Positions 50,201 to 61,111 of a stretch of 64,000 nt of DNA are shown in pieces. A model generated the notes under the pieces. It had not been told where the DNA came from. It worked only from the letters and a program-made list of their open reading frames with translations, and made no database searches. Position 1 is the first letter of the stretch; the number at the start of each line of letters is the position of its first letter. This DNA is from Stratiolaelaps scimitus (Eukaryota > Arthropoda > Arachnida > Mesostigmata > Laelapidae): the NCBI GenBank assembly GCA_019614645.1, contig JABWDB010000002.1, positions 20,573,501-20,637,500 of the forward strand. Reading direction: 5' to 3'. The translations under genes and the position numbers were made by a program.

Positions 50201-51911
50201 AAAATGAGGAACTCAGGTATTTTTCGATAGCTGCCTAGCTCATATCTATTTCATATTGTATTGACAATCCAATGAAGGTTTACCGTCAGCTCGCACGAAC
50301 GCGATTCAGGGCCAGATATGCCTCCAACCAATGATAGAATGCTCGTAAAATCTGTAGTGTGATGTTACTCAGAGGGAGACATTTGATAGTGCATTTTGAC
50401 ACATGGAGTATTGTCAGTATGGTCCAGGTTTGAAGCAGGTAAATTATCCATGTTCTTCCTGGTATATTTCAGAGCGGAAAATGCTGAGATGCATCGTATT
50501 AGAGAAATTCTGATTCGAGACCACGAGGCCGTTTGCCGGGAGAACGAGAGACTGCAGAAGAAATTACGCGACCTTGAAGTGTAAGTGTACACTCTTATTG
50601 AAGGACGCGCCACACAAATTCCGACGTACGACATATTGTAATTGTTGGAGATAGTCTCCATTCATACACGCAATTAAGTTTTGCGACACCATCGTAGCAT
50701 TGCATGTGTGGTGCAGTATAATCATTGAAATGTTAGGTTATGAATGATCTGCCACCTCAGGTGGCTTTGAGAGAGGGTGTTCACTGGCTGGACACATATC
50801 CATCAGGCTAAAACACCTGGTCCGGTATATGACAATTTACGAATACCTATGTAGCGTTTTCGAATGATTCAGCTCAATGACTCAATGAACTGTTGGGGTT
50901 CACGCTACCTTAATTATAAACATTTGTTCACACCTCACAGTTGAATATATATATATATATATATAAAAGACAATACGAACTCCCCTTTATTCTAGAGATT
51001 ATTACATATTGAGCGAGTCCATTGAGAACGCAGCAGGCGCAGTTCCCGCCATGATTATCACGAATATATGTATGTAGTTAAGCTACTGCTCGCATTTGTT
51101 TCTACTTTACCATCTAATCAAACGACGTAATTATAACTATATGCGTTGACAGTACATTGTTCCTATCTTTAGCATTGACATGATATTTGTTGCTTTTGAA
51201 TTATCGAAACATGCCCCTGAACAGCCTGTAGTTCAGCTCAAACTAAACATTCTGCCAAGATATTTCATCCTTCCATCTGAGTACAAAATTATTAATTTTC
51301 TCTGTGTTGTATCGCACCAATACAATATTTGCAGGATGTGATTGTACACAGACTTTAGATCAGATTGTAGTACGATTTTCTGGTTGAATGGACATATTTC
51401 ATATTCCTCTCCTTCGTCTTCATCATGATAATAATAATAATAATAATTTTCGGTTCTCTCATTTTATCATTATCGCTCCCATTCGACGCAGTGCTGTGAC
51501 AAATGGTGAAGGCTTGAGTCCAGCGATGTTCGGGGGAACCCCCACACCGCCGCTCGGTACTCCGGCATCGGCCGGTAGTGGCAGTTGGAGAACTCTGCAT
51601 GAACTCGCGAAGCAGGTAAGCACGACACGTTGATAGATATATAAATGCTATATTTGTGGTATTTGAGTGTATGTGTGCATCTCTCCTGGAATAGAGGTGC
51701 ATTATATATATATATACCATGTTTGTTTTTTTGTTTGGTTTCAATCGACATGTTTCAGCCTCTACCTAACAAGAATATGGACAAGGAATTGAAGGAAATG
51801 CGAGATACGATAGGTTCTTCGGGCAGCGGTGGCTCTGGTACCCGAAGCAGGAGGGCTTCACAGGAGCGTCTCTCCCTGAGTCCCACTGTGACGAAAATTG
51901 GAGGAAGATAA
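37901..51911 (+). CDS. KIF12: KIF12-type kinesin motor protein
   Basis: Plus-end-type microtubule motor resembling KIF12. Exons: 37901-38084, 41317-41444, 42557-42701, 42969-43152, 45411-45541, 45898-46009, 46336-46454, 46655-46759, 49786-49902, 50095-50216, 50473-50580, 51492-51615, 51759-51911. With ATG at 37932 this gives 566 residues; the first exon opens at an acceptor, so an upstream exon (untranslated or coding) exists. Key sites are intact: P-loop GQTGAGKT (103-110), switch I NEHSSRSH (216-223), switch II DLAGSE (254-259), and [14 protein letters not shown]12-like marks include [18 protein letters not shown] and [13 protein letters not shown] coiled coil spans about 360-475, then a Gly/Ser/Pro-rich tail ending [10 protein letters not shown]. 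The intron after 42701 starts with GC instead of GT. Intron 1 hosts an antisense gene. The family is sure; KIF12 orthology is likely. Confidence 0.93.
39390..39860 (-). CDS. MCFD2-like secretory-pathway EF-hand protein, nested antisense in kinesin intron 1
   Basis: A 156-residue protein in one exon with an N-terminal signal peptide ([13 protein letters not shown] core) and two C-terminal EF-hands. Loop 1 is residues 86-97 (D86, D88, N90, D94, E97); loop 2 is 131-142 (D131, N133, D135, S139, E142), both canonical calcium loops. The segment [35 protein letters not shown] matches the multiple coagulation factor deficiency 2 family, which in vertebrates works with a lectin cargo receptor in ER-to-Golgi export. 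I start at MPPSTNV because it places the signal peptide at the N-terminus; the frame is open 69 bases further upstream. The gene lies wholly inside the first intron of the kinesin gene on the opposite strand and has no intron in its coding part. Confidence 0.87.
   Translation of the reverse strand: MPPSTNVLWFVVLACGLRAMQTVTGQSAPSPANDEALNKFREKYNADTVIRDTEHIKEDLKHLIDLHKDGTISDEQSIFYVIRMHDFDDNNMLDGLELMKMVSHSHALGPGVDDATVDQLAASVDAFLQLDVNQDGFISYPEWVDSNLRSKASQTK
41242..41269. repeat. (TA)n microsatellite, 47 bases before kinesin exon 2
   Basis: About 14 uninterrupted TA units. Similar tracts occur at 1013-1051, 44256-44281, 50945-50965, 52480-52500, 57998-58027 and 58697-58745. Confidence 0.85.
47004..47438 (-). 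CDS. Open frame in a kinesin intron, coding strand unclear
   Basis: In the 3-kb intron between kinesin exons 8 and 9, the minus strand is open for 144 codons starting [16 protein letters not shown], a signal-like start. The plus strand of the same GC-rich DNA is also open for about 100 codons of Ser/Thr/Asn-rich sequence (frame through 47209-47469). Either could be real, or neither. The two flanking kinesin exons join in frame without it. No domain recognised. Confidence 0.22.
   Translation of the reverse strand: MFIVAAAFIENSLSVVSIRLIDKSTRHRYRLASDALMGSRSSESHALLTCIRLPENCSALFVSSANRNDVDPVPASISRMFSSSGLKPMFPDVDRVESTFSDVEGQIPAHLRQLHLTPFPLCGLPPIKYVYAQLWSMPVCVDFR
48028..48204 (+). CDS. Possible alternative first exon of the kinesin gene (Ala-rich)
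   Basis: ATG followed by 58 codons with an alanine run (GCT/GCA repeats), a basic C-terminal half and a donor CGC/GTATGT in phase 0. Kinesin exon 9 (49786) also begins in phase 0, so the two would join in frame to give a motor-less coiled-coil isoform. The surrounding GC-rich block (47.55-48.2 kb) could be an internal promoter. This is inference from phase and composition only. Confidence 0.25.
49538..49603 (+). CDS. Possible in-frame cassette exon of the kinesin gene
   Basis: Sixty-six bases, phase 0 at both ends, preceded by AAAAG and followed by GTCGGA. It encodes a basic then acidic stretch starting [11 protein letters not shown] and ending in ENSNE. It sits 182 bases upstream of exon 9 and would insert 22 residues between VRM and DPREL. 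Main-path splicing without it gives the usual kinesin neck sequence. Confidence 0.25.
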
Positions 51912-52478
51912 ATTGGACCTTTTCGATGTCCTCTGTGACGTGGACCGCCGTCGCAATATGGACGAATCGTTACCAATATGGCAATAATAATTTAATTGTT
52001 CACTATTATTATTATTATTCCTATTATCACTAACGATAACGACAATTGAATTTGGTTCATTTGAGCCATTGAGTCAACAGTTATTGCTGCTTAATCATTT
52101 GGATAGACAGTCGTGCGTACGGAGACTTTAGGCAGCGGTTTGGCTCGCTGCGACACGCGAAACACCCCCCACCGCCGACAAAACTAGAGTTCCACCTCAT
52201 TGTGTGAACACAGCGGAATCTTCAGGCAGGGCAAAAATACTCTTCGCAAAAAGTTGATCCGTATGTGAATACAAGTAATAACATATTTATTACAGTGTGC
52301 CTACTCGAAATCGACGTGCCGTATTCTCATATCAAGTAGAGGACGATTTGATCGAATGTCAATGAGAAGACCACATGTACATATATAAGAACCACTCAAC
52401 GAGGTCAATATTAATTTATGTTACCCAAAAAAGCTGACATATACAAAGTTTGCATAGAGCCATCGTGTAATTCATTCC

Positions 52479-52509
<31 letters not shown>

Positions 52510-54311
52510 GAGAGCCCAGAGGCGCTTCCTTCACTTCCGATTACACGATAGGTCACTGATGTGGTGACATTTTCACGACAGAGTACGGAGACGCACGTCG
52601 CTTGAAGATTAAACAAAAGTTTTAGTTTCAATGTCCCAGTGTAAAGGCATATATCACTGTACGAGGCTCGAAAACCTACGGTCTCCGGTATTTTACAGCC
52701 GCGAACTTGATGATGGAAGAGTGGTGAGTAGACATGAATCGCTCTCGTTGAGTTGTGACATTACAAAGCATGAGACACGCGTATGTGTGTCTATCTAGCC
52801 GGCAACACTAACGAACCACGTAACTGGTTGGTAATTCATTGCAACATACTATCGTTGTGACTACCTTGAAAATCGCATAATAAAAAAACAATTAGAACAA
52901 TGAAAATGTAGATACATTGTCGTATCTTGTCGAATCTAGCGAATCATGATATTAATAATAATGCACATTCTTATTGTATGGCAGTGGATGACAGCGGACC
53001 ACTACCGCAGCAACACATGGACATTTCAGCGATGCGGATATCGCAAAAGAGAAGCATTTTTATCACTATAATAACTCTTGACTGTGCATACATAATTACT
53101 ATGAATTTTCATTACTACGATGTGAAGAGCTGTTCAGTTAGACCACGAAGGTAGAAACGGCTACCATCTGTAAAGCTGTTGTCATCGCAGAAGACATAGA
53201 GCGTATGCATTCTACTGGTGGTCTTCTGTACGCGAATAGGCTGTCGGTTTCGTTGATGAGACATTGTTACGGAGCGAATTACCCATATGCCCCGTGTACT
53301 GAGCCGACTATCGTAGTGCATACGAATGGCATGCTCTTTGTAAGGAACGAAGCCGTAGAACTGTTCAAACTTTGACGCACATTGGGAATCGACACACGTT
53401 AAATGGTTTACGGATCGTCTACTTAAGCGGGTGTCGTAACTCACGCACAGAACCACAGAATTTATTACAAACCAATCAAGCTAGCACGATGAGTCTCGGA
53501 ACACAGCAAGATTGCCCAATGTGCGTCGGCGACCAGAATACCCTCATGCAAAATTAAACAGGAAAAAAATTAAACGCGGTAAACAGGATCAGGAGCAGGA
53601 GTTCGAACGAACAAAACCAAATCCTACTACCGACGCAGCAAAAAAATGTAATCGAGTGCGGCGATGGGACGATTTGAAATTGGATACGACGAAGTGCTTT
53701 TATCCACGATACTAAGGAATAGCGATGAACGAAGCAGAGGGGAACATCAACAAGCTCATTGCAGTGTACGGGCAGATTGTTCACCAGGAGTGAGACGGGT
53801 CGATATGGCTCGCAATGTCGATCTGTACAGAAATTGAACTGTTTGCATAGAGTGAACCGAGAATGATTTCGACCTCTGCTCGGACGCATCTGTCCTTCTG
53901 CATCGTACCCGAAGAAACTGTACATATATGATATGATAATAACACTAATATCGAGTCAAACAACGGATAAATTAATAAAGTGTTAATACCCTGATCGTAA
54001 GCTTTGCCTACTGTTTAAGCGTGTTAGAGTAATGATAGCCCTAGAAGCAGTGATACATGTTGTGCTTATCAGGACGAATTCGGTAATCGTGATTGTACTT
54101 TTCATGCAAAAGTCGCTCCAAAGATGAACGTAGTATTTTACAGCAGACCGATAACGAAATAACTTGACTTCGTCTATATGCCAACATAGGAAGCGCTATA
54201 TTATCAACACAGTGAGCAAGAAGTTAGGTTTTCAACTAGAGACTTCTTCTTTCTTCGCCTCATATCGATGAAATGGACCTGTTATGTGGGACGTAAACCT
54301 TACGCTTGTCA

Positions 54312-54536
54312 CTACCAGGGTGTCGCCATTTGAACACATCTATTCGAGGTAACCATTTTCACACGTTGATATGTAAAGTTGTAGAATGCGAGCAGGAAGT
54401 TACACAGTATTAAAAACTTGGAGGCCAAGTTCCAAAATCCAAATCTCATCAATATATCCAGTAAGCGTCTGCAAGGGCTCTTTTCGCGTGCTGTCGTTCT
54501 GAACGACGCCAATCGAGCACCGCCTAAAATCTGCAA
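54312..54536 (-). pseudogene. GT49-like transmembrane segment: relic or lone first exon of a paralogue
   Basis: Residues encoded at 54446-54375 read FGFWNLASKFLILCNFLLA then FYNF, matching the membrane anchor of the intact GT49 gene at 59697-61097 (FGSWTSVGKIIMLCNILLA then LYNF). Conserved positions are FG.W, K, LCN, LLA and YNF. Many differences between the two are at synonymous positions. The frame stops soon after, and no catalytic domain was found downstream on the minus strand. It could be the first exon of a paralogue whose other exons I missed, or a decayed duplicate. Confidence 0.45.
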
Positions 54537-56469
54537 CAGGTAGAAAAATCACACACGCGCACATACACCACACACGCACGAATATCAATATTCTGCAGAG
54601 CTAAATGTTGGTCTCTTAAGGGTTTAATCACTTGTGCAGAATTTGACATCTTCAGCGAGCAAATTCCCAGAGATTTACCCGGGGTGTAGTCAACCTCGGA
54701 GAGAAACGTTCGGTATAAGATCCGCTCATTGATCTCCTGCATCGCCGGTCAGCAATATCTGACTATTGAGTGTGCCACGTGAGTGATAGAACATATTCAT
54801 GATAGTTTATAAGGCAAATGAATCACTAAATGAGGTATAGCTGAGTTGATTTATCACAGCGATAAACTCAAACAGATATCCACGTACCGAGACGTCGAAA
54901 ATGATAGAGTGTAGGCGTCCGGGAATCATGCCTCCTGCGCTTTCTCGGCTGAAAGTGTCAGCTTTGAGTGCCAAATGATGGAGATGACCAGTGAGTATAG
55001 GCAGGTAGATAGATAGATGTATATATATATACGACTAATAAGTGAAGCGAATCGACGCAGGGTTACCCGAATCGTAGAGAACTGTCTACCGCATTTGTGT
55101 GAATCGCTCACGAATATGTCTCCAGGTTCTTCTGCTTTCAAAGGCTGGTGATTAGCCTTTGTCTAGGGAATGATCGGCGATTTCGTAACACCCATCCTGA
55201 CTGGTTCCATTAGCCTATGCAGGCGTTTACACGATAGAAGTAGGCCTGCAGGGCTATAGTGGTTAACTGACATTAAGTATGCGACTGCGATGCCCGTAGC
55301 GATGTGCGGCAACTATCCCTAGCGGTCGATGCGGTGGTACCAACCAGAATATGATATTAATCACAGAACAGTTGTCCCTAAATGCAGTTGGTACTATGTT
55401 ATATTCATGGACAACGCGGAGGACACGTGACGGAAACCACAGGCACACAATGACGTACAAAAGTCTGTGACAATGTTTGCGAACTTCGAACATCTGAGTG
55501 ACATGAAGTGACACCGGCATCATTGGAAGGCCGGGGTTCCTGGTTTGTCTAACAGGTTAACTGATATTCAAATTTTTGAGTTAGTACTTGAGCCAGTTCG
55601 AGCCACAAACATATTGAGAATATAACCAATCATCTGTCACTCAGCAAGCAAACTTCCATCTGTACCTATTAACTCAAATGAGGACGTCAATGCCATTGTA
55701 TTGATCTGCACCATCTGAACGGCTATGTATTCTTATATATGCAGCGCTAATACTTACGTCTATAGGTTTGCTAAGGGTTCGTACCCTGCATAATATGATA
55801 ATATTAACATTTATAAGCAAATTAATCAGTTGACAATTTTCTAGGACTACGAAATTAAGCAACGTTATATCCCAATTATATATATGCATATCTTTTTCAT
55901 AGAAACGCTGAATGCAGGGTGCAATCCTCGTTCCACCTAGTTTAATGTATTCTGTGCGATAATCGAGATATATATATATATATGCAAATTGTGATATATT
56001 GACGGAACTGCAGTTTTTTACAATGGTTGAGTTCTCGTTAAAAAAATACTCAAGAAGATTATTACATCACATCCACACCGGTATATGTATGCTATTACAT
56101 CACCAGTGCAGGATATTTTGCAGAGCTAAATGTTCACGAAACGCGCGGGTACATACAGCTTTCGACAGCTTTAATAATCGAAGAATAAGACACGAAATTC
56201 AAATAAAGAAAATATACCAATAATTCGTAGTATAAGCAACAATATATATGGGATGCACCAAATTTTACATTTATGATAAAATAAAGACATATCTTAGCCA
56301 TGCGGAGAGAAAGCTGGAAAGCTGCAGATATGTTTCCACTCTAGCCATTACTAACTTCTCACAGACTTCTTCGGTAGTTAACTAATCCATGAACGAGATG
56401 CGACGGTCATTTTTCATGCCCCTCTGATCCCCTTTGTTCTTGAGAGATGGAGATGATGAGGATTCTATT

Positions 56470-56766
56470 CTAGTCTCTCCTACATGAGAAGTGACTCGAA
56501 TTGAAGCCGACCACGCAGCCTTCAAAACGAGGCTTCTTTAGGAGAACATACACCGCTTGTATTTCGCCATCACCACTAGCCCGCTTAACGGATTCGACAA
56601 TAGTACACGCTGAGCGAATATAAGCGTCTACGCTGCCTCGCTGCATATCCGCTTCCCTGTCCGAACAAATGAAGCCGGGGGCAGAGATGTCATAGCCGCC
56701 GCAATCAAGCATTTTTAACCAAATCTCGTTTACTACCACCCCGTCCAACCCAAAATAAAACGATCT
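56470..56766 (-). CDS. Candidate 3' exon of an unrecognised gene
   Basis: From an acceptor (ACACAG/AGATCG) the frame runs 98 codons to TAG with rich, protein-like composition: a hydrophobic start (FYFGLDGVVVNEIWLKMLD) and a later stretch (EIQAVYVLLKKPRFEGC). I recognise no family. The frame remains open upstream only because it reads through the SINE. The upstream exon at 57207-57285 does not match its phase, so at least one more exon would be needed. Confidence 0.33.
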   Translation of the reverse strand, partial: RSFYFGLDGVVVNEIWLKMLDCGGYDISAPGFICSDREADMQRGSVDAYIRSACTIVESVKRASGDGEIQAVYVLLKKPRFEGCVVGFNSSHFSCRRD

Positions 56767-56812
56767 CTGTGTTAAAGTTGAAGTATTAGTATACTCTCCA
56801 TCTTGTGGAGCC

Positions 56813-56935
56813 CGGTGGCCTGGTGGTGAATTCGTGTGCGCCTTGCAATCGGAGGAGACACGTAGGTGCACGGCTTCGATCCCCACCGTTGCACATTTGC
56901 TTTTAAAGGGGTTGTCCGTCTTATGAATGTATATA
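56813..56935 (+). repeat. tRNA-derived SINE
   Basis: The head GCCCGGTGGCCTGGTGGTGA carries an A box, and GGCTTCGATCC about 45 bases later is a B box, as in RNA polymerase III promoters of tRNA-derived SINEs. The 3' side ends in a (TA)n-rich tail from about 56929. It lies between the two candidate minus-strand exons. Confidence 0.7.
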
Positions 56936-56990
56936 TATATATTTCCCAAATGTGTATATATATTCCCCAAATATATATATATATATATAT
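56929..56990. repeat. TA-rich minisatellite at the SINE tail
   Basis: TA tracts alternate with TTCCCAAATGTG and TTCCCCAAATA units, giving a short repeat of about 20-24 bases. Confidence 0.7.
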
Positions 56991-57206
56991 CGCCTTTGTG
57001 AAACACACGCTATATCCCTATATGACATAATCGCACAGATGGAGACGCCACATTTCGAATGTACACTCTGCTCCTATTGCAGCACATTTTAGCGGATTCC
57101 CGAACGAAATGTAACCCAAGGCTGTCGACGGTCGCCCGCATAGCATTCTATTTCCAGCATTCACTCTATTTCCACCGCGATTGAGTCGAGACCGGGAACT
57201 ACTCAC

Positions 57207-57285
57207 TTCGTTGAAACTTGATTTCGTCGGCAGCAGCAGCCGCAAAACGGGCGAAAATGTCAGTGCGCTTCCGTCGTATCGTCGC
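57207..57285 (-). CDS. Candidate short internal exon
   Basis: Bounded by a good acceptor (CAACTTTTAG) and a good donor (GTGAGT). It encodes 26 residues, ATIRRKRTDIFARF followed by an Ala run and DEIKFQR, in phase 0 to phase 1. No family is recognised and no partner exon is confirmed. The short length leaves room for chance. Confidence 0.25.
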
Positions 57286-57996
57286 CTAAAAGTTGACAGT
57301 TATAGGTTGCGTAGCGGAACGTAGTAGAATAGCCAAACCTTCGAATCGCGACAGGTCCGTGACAGATGCTATTGTCAGGTTGAACCTGGACGGATATTAG
57401 GCATCACCACCAACAGTTAGTTGTTGATCGTAGTGACGCCGGCAGGATCGACCTAAGTGTAGCTTCGTGAAGGTCAATTGCGAAAACAAATCCTTATCAG
57501 GGAGAACGCGTGATGGTGTTATTGCAGCTGACGATGATGGTAGCGATTCCAGCCTGCGACGCCATTTTAAGGTCATCCTTTGCTCTTTATTTATTGATAC
57601 TCAGTATCGATCGAATGGCCAAAAAATGCAACCAAAAGCAATGCTGCTGCTGCTACTCGCAACTGCAAGCGAGTGCAAATAAATCATTCGGCTTCTCTAG
57701 CGCTGTATCTCGGAGAATGTTACCTGCGTCTAGGTCAATGATGCTTCGAAAAATTGACGTAAAATTTTGAAATCAAATCTCTTTGTTGTAGTGTAAATGA
57801 TACAATGGTTTGTTATTATTATTGTCTATTATCTATATGCATTAGCTCTTGACGCATGTTTTGACGCACTTTTTTTATGTAGGGAAAGGGAAGCCGATTT
57901 GTCGCTTTGATCAGATAGCAGACGAAGATGTTTCGGATCTAGCCCTTTTTTAATAAGCACTATGGTATAGGAGGCTGTCTCGCACTAAGTCCACTA

Positions 57997-57997
<1 letters not shown>

Positions 57998-58027
<30 letters not shown>
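57998..58027. repeat. (TA)n microsatellite
   Basis: About 15 TA units. A second pair of tracts lies at 58697-58745. Confidence 0.85.
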
Positions 58028-58029
<2 letters not shown>

Positions 58030-59696
58030 AAAACTAAGTAGTCAAATAGCGAATCAAACATCCATATATACTTACATATTCTCGCCAGCCATTACTTACG
58101 TTCAATAGCGCAATCGAAAGAAGGAGTCTTTAGAATTCAATTTGTTCATGTCACATTGGCTTGCTTTTATTATGAACACTTTCTCTTGCCTTGTTTGTAT
58201 GATTGGTCGTCATTGGTTGTCTAAAAATACATATATTTTTGTTGGTTCGTCTGCTCATCTCCACCGAGCCTTCAAACACTAAAACCTCTATCAACGACTA
58301 GACAAGTGGGTGGGCGCTATGGTTTGTATGCTCTCAGTTCTCCTGACAACTCCGCCATGCATCTACGCCAACTTCACCCACACACACACACACAACATCG
58401 TCGATTGGTTCGAACGTATCGCGGGCTTCTCCGGATACATCGACACCATTCGGCAACGGCATGGAGCGCCTCGTACATCTACTGATCAGCCAAGACTACT
58501 ATAGTCTCTTTCCATGTCTCCACGGATCGATATCATATCACAGAATGCCACTATATTTTTGACCGTAATCACTTCGCACACAGTCGCCGGCACGCTTTTA
58601 CCCGGGCCTGTCTCACATAACAGCTGTGCCATCAGCCATTTTACTAAGTAGCTGTACGAGCTGTATAGATACTTACACATATTTATATATATTATGTATA
58701 TATATATATATATATTTACCTTGATATATATATATATATATATGTATTTCAGTTAAAGAGCAACTTTGTCATAGTCATTTTGTTCCTTCTGAATTTTGTC
58801 GCTTCATCCTATGATGCCATGACGATGTGTAATACATATGTAGATACCTACAAAGTGGACGTCATCGTGCGTATTTTGACGCTACGCCTCGTTGACGCTT
58901 ACCAATGACAACGCGATTGTTGCCGAAGTCGGTCATGCTCACATCGAATTCGTACTGACGAGCTGTTGCAAATTGTTGTTCGTCAAGTATTGTACAAAAA
59001 GCATTGTTCACTTTTGGTACTTGTCTTTGATATTTTTGCTGGTGACCGAGTAGACTTCACCAGGCGATTCGAGCGTCACGTCTCCACGAAGTGCGTGACA
59101 CTAGCGGGAGATGGCGATACCGGACCCTATCCATATTAAATTCGTTACTCAATAGACGTTTGCTTACATTTAAAATGTTTTGGGGTAAAAATAATAATAA
59201 CAATAATAATAATCACTACCAAACAAAGGAGATAGCTAATCGGACATCCACACAGCACTGGCCCACAAGGTGGCAAATTCAAGTATGCTGAGAATTTTTA
59301 TCGTTCAACAAATTCTACCGCCTAACACAGAGAGAAAAACATCTCCCACATTTCCGTTCAGTGGTCATGTTCATGTGTTCGACAGTGTATTTTTCCACCT
59401 AAACATGTGCGCACCTCCATATACATATATATATAAATTTATGTATATATATGCGCGTATGTAGTACATGTTTAAGATTGGCTATATACGAAAATTGAGA
59501 GCACGTACACAGATGCGCTACGAATCACGCCACGCATCGTCCGATTATTTTGCTGATTTGTCGACGGAGTCCTTCTGGCAATTGTTTCGTCAACGCCACA
59601 GCGTGCGTTCAACACGTTTGCTCTATGTATTCTCATGTCTTTGCAGTATCCATATGTATGTATACTGTGCGTATATGCTACGCATCTGTCACGAAT

Positions 59697-61097
59697 TCAC
59701 ATACAACGATTATGTTTGACAGTGTTCGGGTGTCTCGCTTTGATTGCCGCCAGAATCCCGGTGTACTTGGCGTTGTTTTGTCTGACAAACCTCGACCGCC
59801 ACGCGAGCTCCTCCTTGACGAGTTTCTTGATGCCGGGTGCGTGGCACAAAAATGCGTCGTCCAACACCTTGAAGTCGTAGTCGAGCAGGCAGAGCTCGAA
59901 CATTTGTGACATTTTGTCACGCTTACCCTCCCAGGTGAGCTCCTCAGCGTAGAGGGGTTGAGCGTTCGTGCCGATATAGATCGGCTCCCAGGACGAGCGG
60001 TCCTTGCGCCGTTTCGTTGTCGCGAATACGGACAGCAATGACGTGTTGCTGGGGAGAGTGGTGATCCAACGATCTCGTAGCGGGAAGTTCTGGCATTGGT
60101 CGCATACGAAACGATGAAAAAAGATCGCCTGCTTCTGCCTGTACAGATCCTGAAGTTCGCGTTTATGTCGTGGTACAGGGTGGCCTTTTGCGACTTCGAA
60201 AATCGGCAATGTATAGACACTGTGCGGGCTCGGATCGCGGTTTACCATCTGGATGAAGCGTGGAATGATGTTGCCTGATGGGTAGAGCTCGATATCGGAA
60301 GCCAGCACGTACTTGGTTTGTGCCCGGAGACGGGCGGCATTACGCAAGACGTTGATAGGATAGGTGAGATTGGCAAGCTTCCGATAGTTGGATGTATCCT
60401 CCGTCGGCGGCTTCGAGCAGTTCACATCTAGCGATTGAATGTATAGCTCGGGGTCGGCTGGAATGTTCGGCGGGACGTGATTGCTATGGTAGACAATATG
60501 AAATGTTGTTTGGTTAGCTACACAAGGGACGCACTTGAGAAGATGGGCAAGCTTACGGTTGACAATGGCGAGATCGCTGCCTGGCGCATATACTGCGATG
60601 CCGACGGGTCCTCCCCATCGAACGCACAGTTCTTCGACGTGCGGGAATAGAAACTCATGAGTCGCCTGCGTCGTATATGTTATACTCTGATTGAACTCGG
60701 GCTGTTCGCCCTTGGCTTTGACGTAATTGCCGAGTATGACGAACGACTTGCGATACTCAAGTCGGTAGCCGGGATCGTCAGGCCGCATTCCCTGGGCCGG
60801 TGCGACGAATGCTTTTGTCGTTTTTGTCTTCGCCGTCGCGGTAGAAGGATCGCGAACATCGAAAATTCGCACAAGGCCCTTCTCGGCTGCTTCGTGCAGG
60901 CCAGAGTTGTTCAGGACGACGACGCACGGCTCGGAAGGGCCTGCAATTGGCGCGGTGAAACACATGAAATTGTACAGCGCAAGCAGGATATTGCACAGCA
61001 TAATGATTTTGCCAACTGAAGTCCACGAGCCGAAGCCCCGAAGGCTAGCCGAGCTCCCTGGCAACATCTTGACACGGTCTGGCGAAATCGATCGCAT
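59697..61097 (-). CDS. GT49 glycosyltransferase, beta-1,4-glucuronyltransferase 1-like
   Basis: A 466-residue type II Golgi membrane enzyme of family GT49. In vertebrates B4GAT1 adds glucuronic acid during synthesis of the matriglycan on alpha-dystroglycan; the substrate here is inferred by homology only. A short cytoplasmic tail precedes a single membrane anchor at about residues 30-48 (KIIMLCNILLALYNFMCF). The catalytic domain carries the metal-binding DxD-type site SDIELYPS (268-274), and family blocks WEPIYIGTNAQPLYAEELTWEGKRDKMSQM (370-399) and LLDYDFKVLDDAFLCHAPGIKK (404-425). The coding part has no intron. ATG at 61097 is chosen because a strong acceptor (TTTGTTTCAG) ends at 61112, so an untranslated exon lies upstream. 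A fragment similar to its membrane anchor occurs at 54375-54446. Confidence 0.9.
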   Translation of the reverse strand: MRSISPDRVKMLPGSSASLRGFGSWTSVGKIIMLCNILLALYNFMCFTAPIAGPSEPCVVVLNNSGLHEAAEKGLVRIFDVRDPSTATAKTKTTKAFVAPAQGMRPDDPGYRLEYRKSFVILGNYVKAKGEQPEFNQSITYTTQATHEFLFPHVEELCVRWGGPVGIAVYAPGSDLAIVNRKLAHLLKCVPCVANQTTFHIVYHSNHVPPNIPADPELYIQSLDVNCSKPPTEDTSNYRKLANLTYPINVLRNAARLRAQTKYVLASDIELYPSGNIIPRFIQMVNRDPSPHSVYTLPIFEVAKGHPVPRHKRELQDLYRQKQAIFFHRFVCDQCQNFPLRDRWITTLPSNTSLLSVFATTKRRKDRSSWEPIYIGTNAQPLYAEELTWEGKRDKMSQMFELCLLDYDFKVLDDAFLCHAPGIKKLVKEELAWRSRFVRQNNAKYTGILAAIKARHPNTVKHNRCM

Positions 61098-61111
61098 TAT
61101 GCCTCGGGTAT

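Larger units (their letters stand above)
51912..59696. other. AT-rich intergenic region with repeats, a relic and candidate exons
   Basis: Between the kinesin 3' end and the GT49 gene. It holds many (TA)n and (ATA)n tracts, a GT49-like transmembrane segment (54375-54446), a tRNA-derived SINE (56813-56935), and candidate minus-strand exons (56470-56766 and 57207-57285). Around 53.55-53.83 kb two overlapping plus-strand frames look faintly protein-like but are interrupted. A 62-codon frame at 58319-58504 (+) begins with a signal-like MVCMLSVLLTTPP and is otherwise unrecognised. Confidence 0.5.

Noticed and set aside
59678..60220. Second long minus-strand frame of 180 codons
   Set aside because: It is an out-of-frame shadow of the GT49 coding sequence.
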